A stretch of 57,146 bases of DNA. It comes from Cryomorphaceae bacterium. GTDB taxonomy: Bacteria; Bacteroidota; Bacteroidia; Flavobacteriales; Schleiferiaceae. Shown piece after piece: positions 1 to 7,816 of this stretch. Each line of letters opens with the position of its first letter. Within the stretch, counting starts at the first letter, position 1. The stretch spans positions 1 through 57,146 of the forward strand of contig JAHEKP010000003.1 of the NCBI GenBank assembly GCA_024638285.1, given 5' to 3'. The position numbers were made by a program, and so were the translations under genes. The notes below the pieces were generated by a model. It searched no databases and had not been told where the DNA came from. It worked only from the letters and a program-made list of their open reading frames with translations.

Positions 1-88
1 TGCTGAGAATGGTAAAACAGCGGCCCTATTCCAAGCGCGGAACGCACATATTGCGCTTTGGCAATTGGTTCAAGCGTTCGACTTGTAG
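1..88 (+). CDS. C-terminal end of an unidentified protein (partial)
   Basis: An open frame enters from the left edge (codons from base 2) and stops at TAG 86-88. The visible tail is 28 residues, ending LWQLVQAFDL. It is too short to assign a family. Support that it is a real gene end comes from the rho-independent terminator six bases downstream, which it would share with the convergent lipoprotein gene. Function unknown. Confidence 0.4.
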   Translation, partial: AENGKTAALFQARNAHIALWQLVQAFDL

Positions 89-93
89 GAAAG

Positions 94-121
94 AAAAAAG
101 GCGCCCTTGGGCGCCTTTTTT
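94..121. terminator. Bidirectional rho-independent terminator
   Basis: Perfect 13-bp hairpin: an A-run plus GGCGCCC (94-106), a TT loop, then GGGCGCC plus a T-run (109-121). The A/T tracts on both sides let it serve the plus-strand gene ending at 88 and the minus-strand lipoprotein gene, whose stop codon (121-123) touches the stem. Confidence 0.85.
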
Positions 122-507
122 TAGTTGTTGGAGGTGCAAGTGTATTCGTCACCATTAATGTCAAAATGGAGCTTATTACGGGACAATTTTGAAATATCTA
201 TTTCAGTTCCCCCAAAATTGCTTACCACAATACCAGATTTATCGGAGTTCCAAAACCAATACCATGTGTTCGAAGTATTCACACCATTGTCATTTGTAAT
301 GATATCTAAATCACCGTCTTCCTCGAAATCCCACGTAGTGTTGGTTGGAAACGGTGCGTCGTTTAATTCATTGATTTGCCATTCTCGACACAGTCGCTGT
401 TCCTTAGTTAACATGCTTACCAAAGGACCGTCGTCATAGGTGGGTTTGTAACAACCGGATAATAGTAGTAAACCACTAATACCAAAAAGGATTCTAGCTA
501 TTCTCAT
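121..507 (-). CDS. Small lipoprotein, lipocalin-like
   Basis: 128 residues. The N-terminus is a lipoprotein signal peptide with a short basic start, a hydrophobic core and lipobox LLSG-C (Cys19), so the mature protein should be acylated and membrane-anchored. The rest (W43 onward, with repeated WxF/WYWFW and DGD patterns and alternating strands) resembles the small lipocalin-like lipoproteins common in Bacteroidota; that family call is an inference. Its ATG overlaps the stop of the CoA-transferase B gene by four bases, so it is probably the last gene of that transcript, although no enzymatic link to ketone-body metabolism is evident. Confidence 0.7.
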   Translation of the reverse strand: MRIARILFGISGLLLLSGCYKPTYDDGPLVSMLTKEQRLCREWQINELNDAPFPTNTTWDFEEDGDLDIITNDNGVNTSNTWYWFWNSDKSGIVVSNFGGTEIDISKLSRNKLHFDINGDEYTCTSNN

Positions 508-1166
508 AATAATTTCATTTCCGGTACATCGCCTTCAACCACTAGGCGACCTGCGGTCTTTTCTTTGATCTCTTCCACCGTCACTCCTGGCGCGCGTTCT
601 ATTAAGATGAAGCCGCGTTCTGGGTCTACTTCCAATACGGCTAAATCAGTTACAATTCGTTTGACACACGCTACACCGGTAAGCGGAAGGGAACAATTCG
701 GAAGGAGTTTACTTTCCCCTGCACGGTTGGTGTGTTGCATTGCAACGATGATGTTTTCAGCGGAAGCCACTAAATCCATAGCGCCACCCATGCCTTTGAC
801 CATTTTACCAGGAATCTTCCAGTTGGCAATATCTCCGCTGTCGCTCACTTCCATGGCACCCAAAACAGTAAGTTGAACGTGCTGGCCGCGAATCATACCA
901 AAACTTAATTCGCTTGAGAAAAAGCTCGCTCCCGGTAATGCGGTGATGGTTTGCTTTCCTGCGTTGATTAAATCGGCATCCTCTTCGCCTTCAAAAGGGA
1001 AGGGCCCCATGCCTAGAATTCCATTTTCACTTTGAAACTCAACATTAATGCCCTGCGGGATGTGGTTCGCCACCAAGGTTGGAATACCAATACCTAAGTT
1101 CACGTACCATCCGTCGCGAAGTTCTTGGGCAATGCGCTGTGCAATTTGATCTTTACTCAATCCCAT
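504..1166 (-). CDS. scoB: 3-oxoacid CoA-transferase, subunit B
   Basis: 220 residues, the usual length for the beta subunit of succinyl-CoA:3-ketoacid CoA-transferase. With subunit A it moves CoA from succinyl-CoA to acetoacetate, giving acetoacetyl-CoA in the cytoplasm. The catalytic glutamate lies in the SENG motif (Glu47), preceded by the glycine-rich NLGIGIPT segment near residue 25. It begins two bases after the scoA stop and overlaps the downstream lipoprotein gene by four bases. The genomic context makes sense: acetoacetate is the product of fumarylacetoacetase, encoded just upstream, so this pair would feed tyrosine carbon into acetyl-CoA. Confidence 0.93.
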   Translation of the reverse strand: MGLSKDQIAQRIAQELRDGWYVNLGIGIPTLVANHIPQGINVEFQSENGILGMGPFPFEGEEDADLINAGKQTITALPGASFFSSELSFGMIRGQHVQLTVLGAMEVSDSGDIANWKIPGKMVKGMGGAMDLVASAENIIVAMQHTNRAGESKLLPNCSLPLTGVACVKRIVTDLAVLEVDPERGFILIERAPGVTVEEIKEKTAGRLVVEGDVPEMKLL

Positions 1167-1168
1167 GA

Positions 1169-1891
1169 TTATTCGCTTTTAGCACGTACGGTGCGTTGTT
1201 CTATTCGTTTCTCGTAGTCCACACCTTGGAAAATGCGCTGCACGAAAATTCCTGGAATATGAATGCTATTGGGGTCCAATTCACCAACTTCAACCAGTTC
1301 CTCCACCTCTGCAACGGTGATTTTTCCAGCCATGGCCATCATAGGGTTAAAGTTGCGTGCCGTTCCTTTGAAAATAAGGTTACCCGCTTTGTCGCCTTTC
1401 CACGCTTTAACAAATGCAAATGGGGCATCAAAGGCATGTTCTAAAATGTGCGGCTTACCATCAAACACACGTACCTCTTTTCCTTCCGCTACTTCAGTGC
1501 CGTAGCCTGCGGGGGTATAAAAAGCGGGAATTCCAGCTCCAGCAGCGCGGCAGCGTTCTGCCAACGTTCCTTGAGGAATAAGATCTACTTCCAGCTCCCC
1601 GGACAGCATCTGTCGCTCGAATTCATCGTTTTCGCCTACGTAAGAGGCAATCATTTTTTTTATCTGCTTGGTTTGAAGCAGCAATCCTAGACCAAAGTTG
1701 TCTACGCCCGCATTATTAGAAATACAGGTAATGTCTTTGACCCCCGCGGCTTTAATGGCTGCAATGCTGTTTTCCGGAATACCGCAAAGGCCGAATCCGC
1801 CAAACATCACATTCATCCCATCTTCTAATCCCGCAATGGCTTCAGTGGCGTCCGCCACCACCTTGGAGATGTAGGTGTGTTTTTCTGACAT
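1169..1891 (-). CDS. scoA: 3-oxoacid CoA-transferase, subunit A
   Basis: 240 residues from the ATG at 1891 ([10 protein letters not shown]). An ATG further upstream at 2041 is in frame, but it would place the start inside the fumarylacetoacetase gene and upstream of a terminator, and the added residues look non-homologous, so the internal start is chosen. The protein carries the CoA-transferase family I signature around [12 protein letters not shown] (residues about 28-39). It works as a heterodimer partner of subunit B in acetoacetate activation. The 33-base leader holds a short palindrome (1906-1919). Confidence 0.92.
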   Translation of the reverse strand: MSEKHTYISKVVADATEAIAGLEDGMNVMFGGFGLCGIPENSIAAIKAAGVKDITCISNNAGVDNFGLGLLLQTKQIKKMIASYVGENDEFERQMLSGELEVDLIPQGTLAERCRAAGAGIPAFYTPAGYGTEVAEGKEVRVFDGKPHILEHAFDAPFAFVKAWKGDKAGNLIFKGTARNFNPMMAMAGKITVAEVEELVEVGELDPNSIHIPGIFVQRIFQGVDYEKRIEQRTVRAKSE

Positions 1892-1905
1892 AATAGGTGC
1901 TGTAA

Positions 1906-1919
1906 TTGGGTCTACCCAA
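1906..1919. promoter_or_regulatory. Small palindrome in the scoA leader
   Basis: TTGGG-TCTA-CCCAA lies between the upstream terminator and the scoA start codon. It could be an operator half-site pair or a short mRNA hairpin near the ribosome binding region. Nothing in the sequence decides which. Confidence 0.3.
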
Positions 1920-1924
1920 GTTAT

Positions 1925-1959
1925 AAAAAAGCCCCCAACCTTTTTCAGAAGTGGGCTTT
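1925..1959 (-). terminator. Terminator after fumarylacetoacetase
   Basis: Read on the minus strand, AAAGCCC (1959-1953) pairs with GGGCTTT (1934-1928) around an 18-base loop and is followed by a T-run (1930-1925). It starts six bases after the fumarylacetoacetase stop. It separates the upstream four-gene tyrosine block from scoAB, so the latter may need its own promoter or read-through. Confidence 0.65.
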
Positions 1960-1965
1960 GCTCGC

Positions 1966-3249
1966 TTAATCTTCTATGGCTGGTAGCAGCGTCGTGCGTA
2001 CCTCGCCAAAGCCAATTCTCGTCGTACCGTTTGTGCACCAACCGCGCATAGTAACCGTATCGCCGTCTTCAATAAATGTTCTGGTCTCGCCCGTGTCCAA
2101 TTTGATGGGTTCTTTACCTGACCAGCTGAGCTCTAACATAGATCCGTAGCTGTCTTTTGTAGGTCCGGAAATCGTTCCTGAAGCCATCATATCACCCGCA
2201 TTGATATTACATCCGTTGACCGTATGGTGGGCCAATTGTTGACGTTGGTTCCAATACATGTATTTGTAATTGGACCTTGAGATGACCGATTCCGTCTTGC
2301 CTTCCGGAGTCAAACCAACCTCTAAATGGATGTCGTAATTGTTTTTTCCAGCAGTTTCTAGATACGGTAAGACGGGCGGATCCTGCTTGGGTCCTTCCAC
2401 TTTGAACGGTTCTAAGGCATCCATAGTCACGACCCAAGGGCTCATGCTCGAGCCAAAGTTTTTACCCAAGAACGGCCCTAAGGGCACATATTCCCATTTC
2501 TGAATGTCGCGTGCACTCCAGTCGTTAAAGACGACCATCCCAAAAATGTATTCGTCCGCTTCGTCCGCTTTAATTCTGTGGCCTAGGGGCTTTCCTTCTC
2601 CTGTAATAAACGCCATCTCCAGTTCGAAATCCATACGAACAGACGGGCCAAAGGTTGGTGCATCCGCCCCTGGTGCCATGCGCTGCCCCTTAGGACGATG
2701 CAGATCTACGCCACTGATCACAATAGACGAGCTGCGGCCGTGGTAGCCCACCGGAATATGTTTCCAGTTGGGCAACAAAGCATTTTCCGGATCGCGGAAC
2801 ATCTTGCCTACATTGGTTGCGTGCTCGATGGAGCTATAAAAATCCGTATAATCCTGAACGAATACCGGCATGAGCATTTGAACGTGATCTACAGGAAAGA
2901 GTACCTGATTTTGGTGCGTAACGTTCGCTTTGAGCGTCGTGTTGTTTTCGTCAAAAAGCTCCGCTAATCGGTTTCTGATGCGACGCCATGTCGGGCGACC
3001 CAAAGCAATGAAATCATTTAAGGTATCCTGTAAAAATACATCGTCCGGCAGATCAATTCCTTTGAAATAACCCAACTGTTGCAGGGCACTTAAATCAACG
3101 GCTGTATCTCCTATGCGCGTTCCTGTTGTAATGATATCGTCCTCAGGAATAAAGACTCCAAAAGGTAAATTTTGAATGGGAAAATCACTGTGTTCTGGAA
3201 CGGGTATCCACGAAGTTCTTGAAGGATCGTTTGCTTGATTTTCGATCAT
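1966..3249 (-). CDS. fahA: Fumarylacetoacetase
   Basis: 427 residues, full length. Hydrolyses 4-fumarylacetoacetate to fumarate and acetoacetate, the last step of tyrosine degradation. Family residues are all visible: DYTDFYSS...H (Asp136 metal ligand, His143 general base), DFELEMA (Glu209 and Glu211, metal) and NDWSARDIQ (Asp243, metal). It sits 28 bases after the 4-hydroxyphenylpyruvate dioxygenase gene and is followed by a terminator. Maleylacetoacetate isomerase, which should act just before it, is not encoded in the window. Confidence 0.96.
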   Translation of the reverse strand: MIENQANDPSRTSWIPVPEHSDFPIQNLPFGVFIPEDDIITTGTRIGDTAVDLSALQQLGYFKGIDLPDDVFLQDTLNDFIALGRPTWRRIRNRLAELFDENNTTLKANVTHQNQVLFPVDHVQMLMPVFVQDYTDFYSSIEHATNVGKMFRDPENALLPNWKHIPVGYHGRSSSIVISGVDLHRPKGQRMAPGADAPTFGPSVRMDFELEMAFITGEGKPLGHRIKADEADEYIFGMVVFNDWSARDIQKWEYVPLGPFLGKNFGSSMSPWVVTMDALEPFKVEGPKQDPPVLPYLETAGKNNYDIHLEVGLTPEGKTESVISRSNYKYMYWNQRQQLAHHTVNGCNINAGDMMASGTISGPTKDSYGSMLELSWSGKEPIKLDTGETRTFIEDGDTVTMRGWCTNGTTRIGFGEVRTTLLPAIED

Positions 3250-3277
3250 GCTGTGCTGTACTTATTTAAGGTTTTAT

Positions 3278-4405
3278 TTATAAGGTTCCTCTGTGCTCTT
3301 GCTCGCGCTCTATTGCTTCAAACAAGGCTTTAAAGTTTCCTTTTCCAAAGCTGGTTGCACCTTTACGCTGGATGATTTCAATGAATACCGTTGGGCGGTC
3401 CATCAGTGGTTTAGTGAACAATTGGAGCAAATAGCCCTCATCGTCACGGTCCACCAGAATCTTATACTTTTTCAATACTTCGATGTCCTCATCGATCGCG
3501 CCTACACGGTCTTGAAGATCGAGGTAATACGAATCTGGAACATCTAGAAAATCTACCCCACGTTCGCGCAATTCATGGATGGTATAGATGATATTATCAG
3601 TTGCTAATGCCAAATGCTGCACTCCAGCGCCCTTGTAGAAGTTGATGTATTCCTCTATCTGCGAGCGTTTTTTTCCTTCTGCTGGTTCGTTGATCGGAAA
3701 TTTAATTCGACCGTTTCCGTTGGACATTACCTTAGACATCAAAGCCGTGTATTCCGTAGATATATCGTTGTCGTCAAACGAAATGATTTGCGAAAAGCCC
3801 ATGACTTCTGCATAAAACTTCACCCAAGTATTCATTTGACCCCAATCAACATTGCCTACCATGTGGTCAATGTATTTCAGACCTACCGATTCCGGCTGAT
3901 ACTTTGGACTCCGTGCTGCATATCCAGGAAGGAACGGACCGTCGTAGTCGTTGCGCTCTACAAACAAGTGCACCGTCTCACCATAGGTGTAAATACCAGA
4001 GGTGATGACTTTGCCGTTTTCATCTTCGCTTACCAGCGGCTCTTGGAAGGGTTTAGCACCGCGCGCAGTCGTCTCTTTAAAGGCTTTCGCAGCATCCGGT
4101 ACCCAAAGAGCGACAATTTTCACACCATCACCGTGCTCGTTCAAATGGCGATTAATATCACTGTGCTCCACCATGGAAGAGGTGATGACCAATCTAATTT
4201 TATCTTGTTGAAGCACATAGGAAGTACGGTCAGTCACGCCAGTTTCTAAACCGGCATAAGCTACTTCCTGAAAGCCAAAGGCAGTCTTAAAGTAGTACGC
4301 ACTTTGTTTTGCATTTCCTACATAGAATTCAACGTAATCGGTTCCCCATAGCTCTAGAAAATCTTGTGCGTCCTCGTATTGCTTCGGTAAAGTGGCTGTA
4401 TTCAT
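3278..4405 (-). CDS. hppD: 4-hydroxyphenylpyruvate dioxygenase
   Basis: 375 residues. Converts 4-hydroxyphenylpyruvate to homogentisate using non-haem iron. It has the two-part vicinal oxygen chelate fold of the family, and the iron triad is identifiable as His181 (YIDHMVGNV), His264 (GVQHLALATD) and Glu343 (FIEIIQRKG). The C-terminal GKGNFKALFEAIEREQ helix that closes the active site is present. Same strand and close spacing (28 bases) to fahA and the PLP enzyme gene indicate one transcript. Confidence 0.96.
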   Translation of the reverse strand: MNTATLPKQYEDAQDFLELWGTDYVEFYVGNAKQSAYYFKTAFGFQEVAYAGLETGVTDRTSYVLQQDKIRLVITSSMVEHSDINRHLNEHGDGVKIVALWVPDAAKAFKETTARGAKPFQEPLVSEDENGKVITSGIYTYGETVHLFVERNDYDGPFLPGYAARSPKYQPESVGLKYIDHMVGNVDWGQMNTWVKFYAEVMGFSQIISFDDNDISTEYTALMSKVMSNGNGRIKFPINEPAEGKKRSQIEEYINFYKGAGVQHLALATDNIIYTIHELRERGVDFLDVPDSYYLDLQDRVGAIDEDIEVLKKYKILVDRDDEGYLLQLFTKPLMDRPTVFIEIIQRKGATSFGKGNFKALFEAIEREQEHRGTL

Positions 4406-4433
4406 AGCGTTGTTCTTTGTTGGGTTAAAGGTA

Positions 4434-5681
4434 TTAAATGATCGTATCTAAACTTCGATTCAGATCGTCGATTAAGTCGCTGGATGCCTCAAGTCCTATA
4501 CTCAGGCGAATGAGACCTTCTGTGATGCCCAATTTTAATTTTATCGGATCGTCCACCTTGCTGTGGGTCATGGAATAGGGGTGTTCTGCCAAGCTTTCGG
4601 TACTTCCTAGACTTACGCCAAGGCGGAATACTTTTAGATGATCCAGTACTTTGAAAGCTGCGCTTTCGTCGCCATGAATATGTAAGGCAATCATGGAACC
4701 CGTACCCTGGTATTCGTCTTTGAAAAAAGCGGCCTGTTCTGGACTCCATTGTTCCAGATTACCTAAATACCGCACCTCTTTAACGGCGGGATGTAGGGCG
4801 AGTGCCGCAGCTACTTCATGTGTTGTTTTTTGCTGCGCGGCGATGCGAAGGGTGTAGGTTTCAAGCGAGCGTAAAATCAGCCAGCTGTCCATGGGTCCTA
4901 AAATGCCACCAATGAAGGTACGTGCTACGCGCAACCTATTAATCCATGCCGTTTTTCCAGTTGCTGCACCGGCAATAACATCGCTGTGTCCGGCTAGATT
5001 CTTCGTCACAGAATACACCACGATATCGGCACCGTTTTCATGCTGGCGGCTCATCGTAGGTCCTAAATACGTATTGTCCACCACTACCGGTACGGGGTGC
5101 TCTTCTGATCCCAGCGCATCTGCGATTTTCCGAGCTTTCTTTACCGAATACAGATCCATGGTCGGATTCGCAGGAGTTTCTGTAAAAAAAGCACTTACGA
5201 GTAGGCCCGGGTATGCAGCTTTTACGTCTGCAACCACTTCTTCAGCACTTTTATCGTGTTCCACAACATGGTGGATGACACCGTATTTATGCAGGTAATG
5301 GTCAATGAAGCTGTGCGTTCCACCGTAAACGGGCGCGGTATAGAGAACTACCGTATTCGGGGTGGCCAATTCCAGCATGGTCGCTGAAATAACCGCCATT
5401 CCACTAGCAAAGACCAGCGCATCTTCCGTTTCGTCTAAAACAGCTAAACGTTGTTCGAGCAGCTGGGTATTTGGAGAGCCAAGCCGGCTGTAGATGTTTC
5501 CCATTTTTGCGCCATCCGGCATCTCTTCCTTTCCAGTAGCCCAAGCGAAATAATCCTTACCGGCTTGGGAGTTCGGAAACTCGTACGTCGAGGTCTGGTA
5601 AATGGGTTGCTTCATACTGCCATGGTAATCGGCTGCATGGTAGCCATGCCCGAGCATGGCGGTTTGTGGTTCTTTTTTCAT
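4434..5681 (-). CDS. Cys/Met metabolism PLP-dependent enzyme (cystathionine gamma-synthase / gamma-lyase family)
   Basis: 415 residues of the trans-sulfuration fold-type I family. The PLP lysine is Lys227 in SVTKNLAGHSDVIAG; the YSRLGSPN motif (about 64-71) and the PLP-binding VDNTYLGP segment (about 201-208) are also present. At the position where methionine gamma-lyases carry their activating cysteine (YGCT), this protein reads YGGT (residues 119-122), which argues against a classical methionine gamma-lyase. The substrate is uncertain: gamma-synthase, gamma-lyase or beta-lyase are all possible. It lies inside the tyrosine operon between hmgA (55-base gap) and hppD (28-base gap), so it may be co-induced with aromatic catabolism. 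Confidence 0.85.
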   Translation of the reverse strand: MKKEPQTAMLGHGYHAADYHGSMKQPIYQTSTYEFPNSQAGKDYFAWATGKEEMPDGAKMGNIYSRLGSPNTQLLEQRLAVLDETEDALVFASGMAVISATMLELATPNTVVLYTAPVYGGTHSFIDHYLHKYGVIHHVVEHDKSAEEVVADVKAAYPGLLVSAFFTETPANPTMDLYSVKKARKIADALGSEEHPVPVVVDNTYLGPTMSRQHENGADIVVYSVTKNLAGHSDVIAGAATGKTAWINRLRVARTFIGGILGPMDSWLILRSLETYTLRIAAQQKTTHEVAAALALHPAVKEVRYLGNLEQWSPEQAAFFKDEYQGTGSMIALHIHGDESAAFKVLDHLKVFRLGVSLGSTESLAEHPYSMTHSKVDDPIKLKLGITEGLIRLSIGLEASSDLIDDLNRSLDTII

Positions 5682-5736
5682 GTTCTGAGGTTTTAAGTCG
5701 CAAATAGAGGTTCAAGCTACTTGCGTTCCGTATTTC

Positions 5737-6894
5737 TTAATGCATCCAGCTCTTGTGGTAATCGCCCGCATCTAAAGCTAATGCCTGTTCGGTCAATTTC
5801 AATGGACGGAAAGTATCCACCATCACCGCATATTCTTCAGTGCCTTTTTTACCGATGGACGCTTCGTAAGTGCCGGGATGCGGACCGTGAGGTATTCCTG
5901 CCGGATGTAAGGTGATTTGTCCACGTCCAATGTTGTTACGACTCATGAAATCACCGTCTACATAATAAAGCACCTCGTCAGAATCGATGTTGCTGTGGTT
6001 GTAAGGCGCAGGTATAGATTCCGGGTGGTAGTCGTAAAGTCTTGGTACAAAAGAGCACACCACAAACGCAGCGGCTTCAAAGGTTTGATGCACCGGTGGC
6101 GGTTGGTGTACACGCCCAGTAATGGGTTCGAAGTCTTTAATATTGAACGCATAAGGGTAGTTGTATCCGTCCCAGCCAACCACGTCAAAGGGGTGTGAAC
6201 CGTAGGTATAGTGATGAAGCATATTTTGCTTCTTTACACGAATGTCAAAATCACCTAAGGCATTTATAGGTTCCGTGGCCTCAGGCGTGCGCAGGTCGCG
6301 TTCACAATAAGGACTGTGCTCGAGCAGTTGACCAAACCAGTTGCGATACCTTTTAGGAGTGTATATGGGTGAAGCACTTTCTACAATGAATAATCGGTTT
6401 TCAGCGCCATCAAAATGAAACTGCTGAATCATTCCGCGAGGGATCAGTAGGTAGTCGCCAGGGCCAAAATCGAGCTTGCCCATTTGCGTGAGCAGTGAAC
6501 CGGAGCCTTCATGCACAAAGACCAATTCATCATTTTGTGCGTTTTTATAAAAATACGAGGTCATCGAAGCCGAAGGTGCTGCCAGCGAAATGGTGAGGTC
6601 TGCATTCGTGAGTACCGGAACACGCGAGGCTAAATAATCTTCCTTTGGAGCAACCTTGAAGCCCTCTAAACGATAGGCCTTCATGTTTTTATCTACGGCA
6701 ATCTTAGGAGCAACATCCGTACTTTCAAGTACTTCCTTAACCATCGTGGGAGGATGTTCATGGTACAACAAGGTCGACATACCGTCGAATCCTATGGTTC
6801 CGAAGAGTTCTTCGTGGTATAAGCTACCGTCTGATTTTCTGAAGGTAGTATGGCGTTTGTGCGGAATACGCCCCGATTTTTGGTAAAACGGCAT
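5737..6894 (-). CDS. hmgA: Homogentisate 1,2-dioxygenase
   Basis: 385 residues, a cupin-fold ring-cleaving dioxygenase that opens homogentisate to maleylacetoacetate. The N-terminal GRIPHKRHTTFRK stretch and the C-terminal GIPHGPHPGTYE metal-site region are characteristic; the protein is shorter than the roughly 430-445-residue proteobacterial and animal enzymes but similar to Bacteroidota forms. It is the first gene of the tyrosine block. A -7 box TATATTTG lies at 6926-6919 on the minus strand, about 25 bases before the ATG, overlapped by a palindrome that could bind a repressor. Confidence 0.94.
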   Translation of the reverse strand: MPFYQKSGRIPHKRHTTFRKSDGSLYHEELFGTIGFDGMSTLLYHEHPPTMVKEVLESTDVAPKIAVDKNMKAYRLEGFKVAPKEDYLASRVPVLTNADLTISLAAPSASMTSYFYKNAQNDELVFVHEGSGSLLTQMGKLDFGPGDYLLIPRGMIQQFHFDGAENRLFIVESASPIYTPKRYRNWFGQLLEHSPYCERDLRTPEATEPINALGDFDIRVKKQNMLHHYTYGSHPFDVVGWDGYNYPYAFNIKDFEPITGRVHQPPPVHQTFEAAAFVVCSFVPRLYDYHPESIPAPYNHSNIDSDEVLYYVDGDFMSRNNIGRGQITLHPAGIPHGPHPGTYEASIGKKGTEEYAVMVDTFRPLKLTEQALALDAGDYHKSWMH

Positions 6895-6913
6895 GGTCTT
6901 CTGTTTGCGGGTT

Positions 6914-6929
6914 CACTACAAATATAGTG
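6914..6929 (-). promoter_or_regulatory. hmgA promoter -7 box within a palindrome
   Basis: On the minus strand TATATTTG (6926-6919) matches TAnnTTTG. It is embedded in CACTA-N6-TAGTG (6914-6918 / 6925-6929), an inverted repeat centred on the promoter in the 61-base divergent gap between hmgA and the hydratase gene. A regulator bound here would block hmgA and could affect both genes. No clear -33 TTG is seen at the proper distance. Confidence 0.45.
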
Positions 6930-6955
6930 TAACTTGTGGGGGTAAAATCTCAGTT

Positions 6956-7729
6956 ATGTCTGCTATTGATCAACATGCACAGGACTTGTTCGAAGCATTA
7001 CGCAACGGACGCACTATTGCGCCATTGCGCGATACCATCAACAACGACATTCCTACCGCATATGCCATTCAAGATAAAGTTGTGGCTTTGCGATTGGCCG
7101 AAGGTGAACGTATTGTGGGTAAGAAAATTGGGTTAACCAGTCCTGCGGTTCAAGCCCAGCTTGGTGTCGATCAGCCCGACTACGGCGTCCTCTTTGATAC
7201 CATGGACAGAACGGGAAAAGGCTCGGTTCCTATGGAGTTGTTGATGCAGCCCAAGGTGGAAGGCGAATTGGCTTTCGTATTGGGTAAAGACTTGAAGGAT
7301 CCTGAAACGGATATGGAAACCTTGAAGTCTGCAATTGTTGCCGTTCAGCCTGCGATCGAAATTGTGGGTTCACGCGTTGAAAACTGGGACATTAAGATTT
7401 CAGATACGATTGCGGACAATGCTTCAGGATCACATTATGTTCTAGGCGCACAACCAAAGCCATTGGCGGAGGTACCCACTGCTACTATTGCAATGACGCT
7501 GCTAAAAAACGGCACTATAGCGAGTGAAGGAAATGGCCATGCGTGTATGGGCGATCCCCTAAATGCTGCGTTATGGTTAGCTCAGACCATGGCAAAAATG
7601 GGGCGACCACTTTTAAAAGGTGAGGTATTATTATCTGGTGCTTTGGGACCCATGGTCCCTGTGGAACGTGGTGATGCCTTTGAATTGCACGTAGAAGGAT
7701 TTTCAAGCACCCTGGTTTCCTTCGAATAA
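6956..7729 (+). CDS. 2-oxopent-4-enoate hydratase family protein
   Basis: 257 residues from the ATG at 6956 (MSAIDQHAQD); an upstream in-frame ATG at 6893 overlaps hmgA's start and adds an unlikely N-terminus. Member of the FAH-fold hydratase/decarboxylase group (MhpD, DmpE, TesE, 4-oxalocrotonate decarboxylase). The GKKIGLTSPAVQ motif (about 55-66) and the metal-binding KVEGELAFVLG (Glu102, Glu104) are visible. Family members hydrate 2-hydroxypenta-2,4-dienoate or decarboxylate oxalocrotonate in meta-cleavage pathways. No other meta-cleavage gene is in the window, so the substrate is unknown. Divergent from hmgA, suggesting shared control. Confidence 0.85.
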   Translation: MSAIDQHAQDLFEALRNGRTIAPLRDTINNDIPTAYAIQDKVVALRLAEGERIVGKKIGLTSPAVQAQLGVDQPDYGVLFDTMDRTGKGSVPMELLMQPKVEGELAFVLGKDLKDPETDMETLKSAIVAVQPAIEIVGSRVENWDIKISDTIADNASGSHYVLGAQPKPLAEVPTATIAMTLLKNGTIASEGNGHACMGDPLNAALWLAQTMAKMGRPLLKGEVLLSGALGPMVPVERGDAFELHVEGFSSTLVSFE

Positions 7730-7770
7730 CTGAATCTAAAGCTCAGTACATCAGATAATTAGAATTGACT

Positions 7771-7799
7771 TTGTTCCTTCGGTTTTTCTAGTACATTTG
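7771..7799 (+). promoter_or_regulatory. Promoter of the arginine decarboxylase operon
   Basis: TTG (7771-7773), an 18-base spacer, then TACATTTG (7792-7799). This fits the Bacteroidota housekeeping promoter (TTG-N17-23-TAnnTTTG) well. Transcription should begin near 7804-7806, leaving a leader of about a dozen bases before the ATG at 7817. Confidence 0.7.
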
Positions 7800-7816
7800 C
7801 GCACTTTTTTACTGAA

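Noticed and set aside
1892-2041. N-terminal extension of scoA
   Set aside because: Would start inside fahA, cross its terminator and add about 50 residues unlike the family.
3614-4249. 211-codon plus-strand frame
   Set aside because: Lies wholly antisense to hppD, which has full catalytic motifs; the translation has no recognisable domain.
4434-5681. Call as methionine gamma-lyase
   Set aside because: The diagnostic activating cysteine is glycine here, so a narrower name is not supported.
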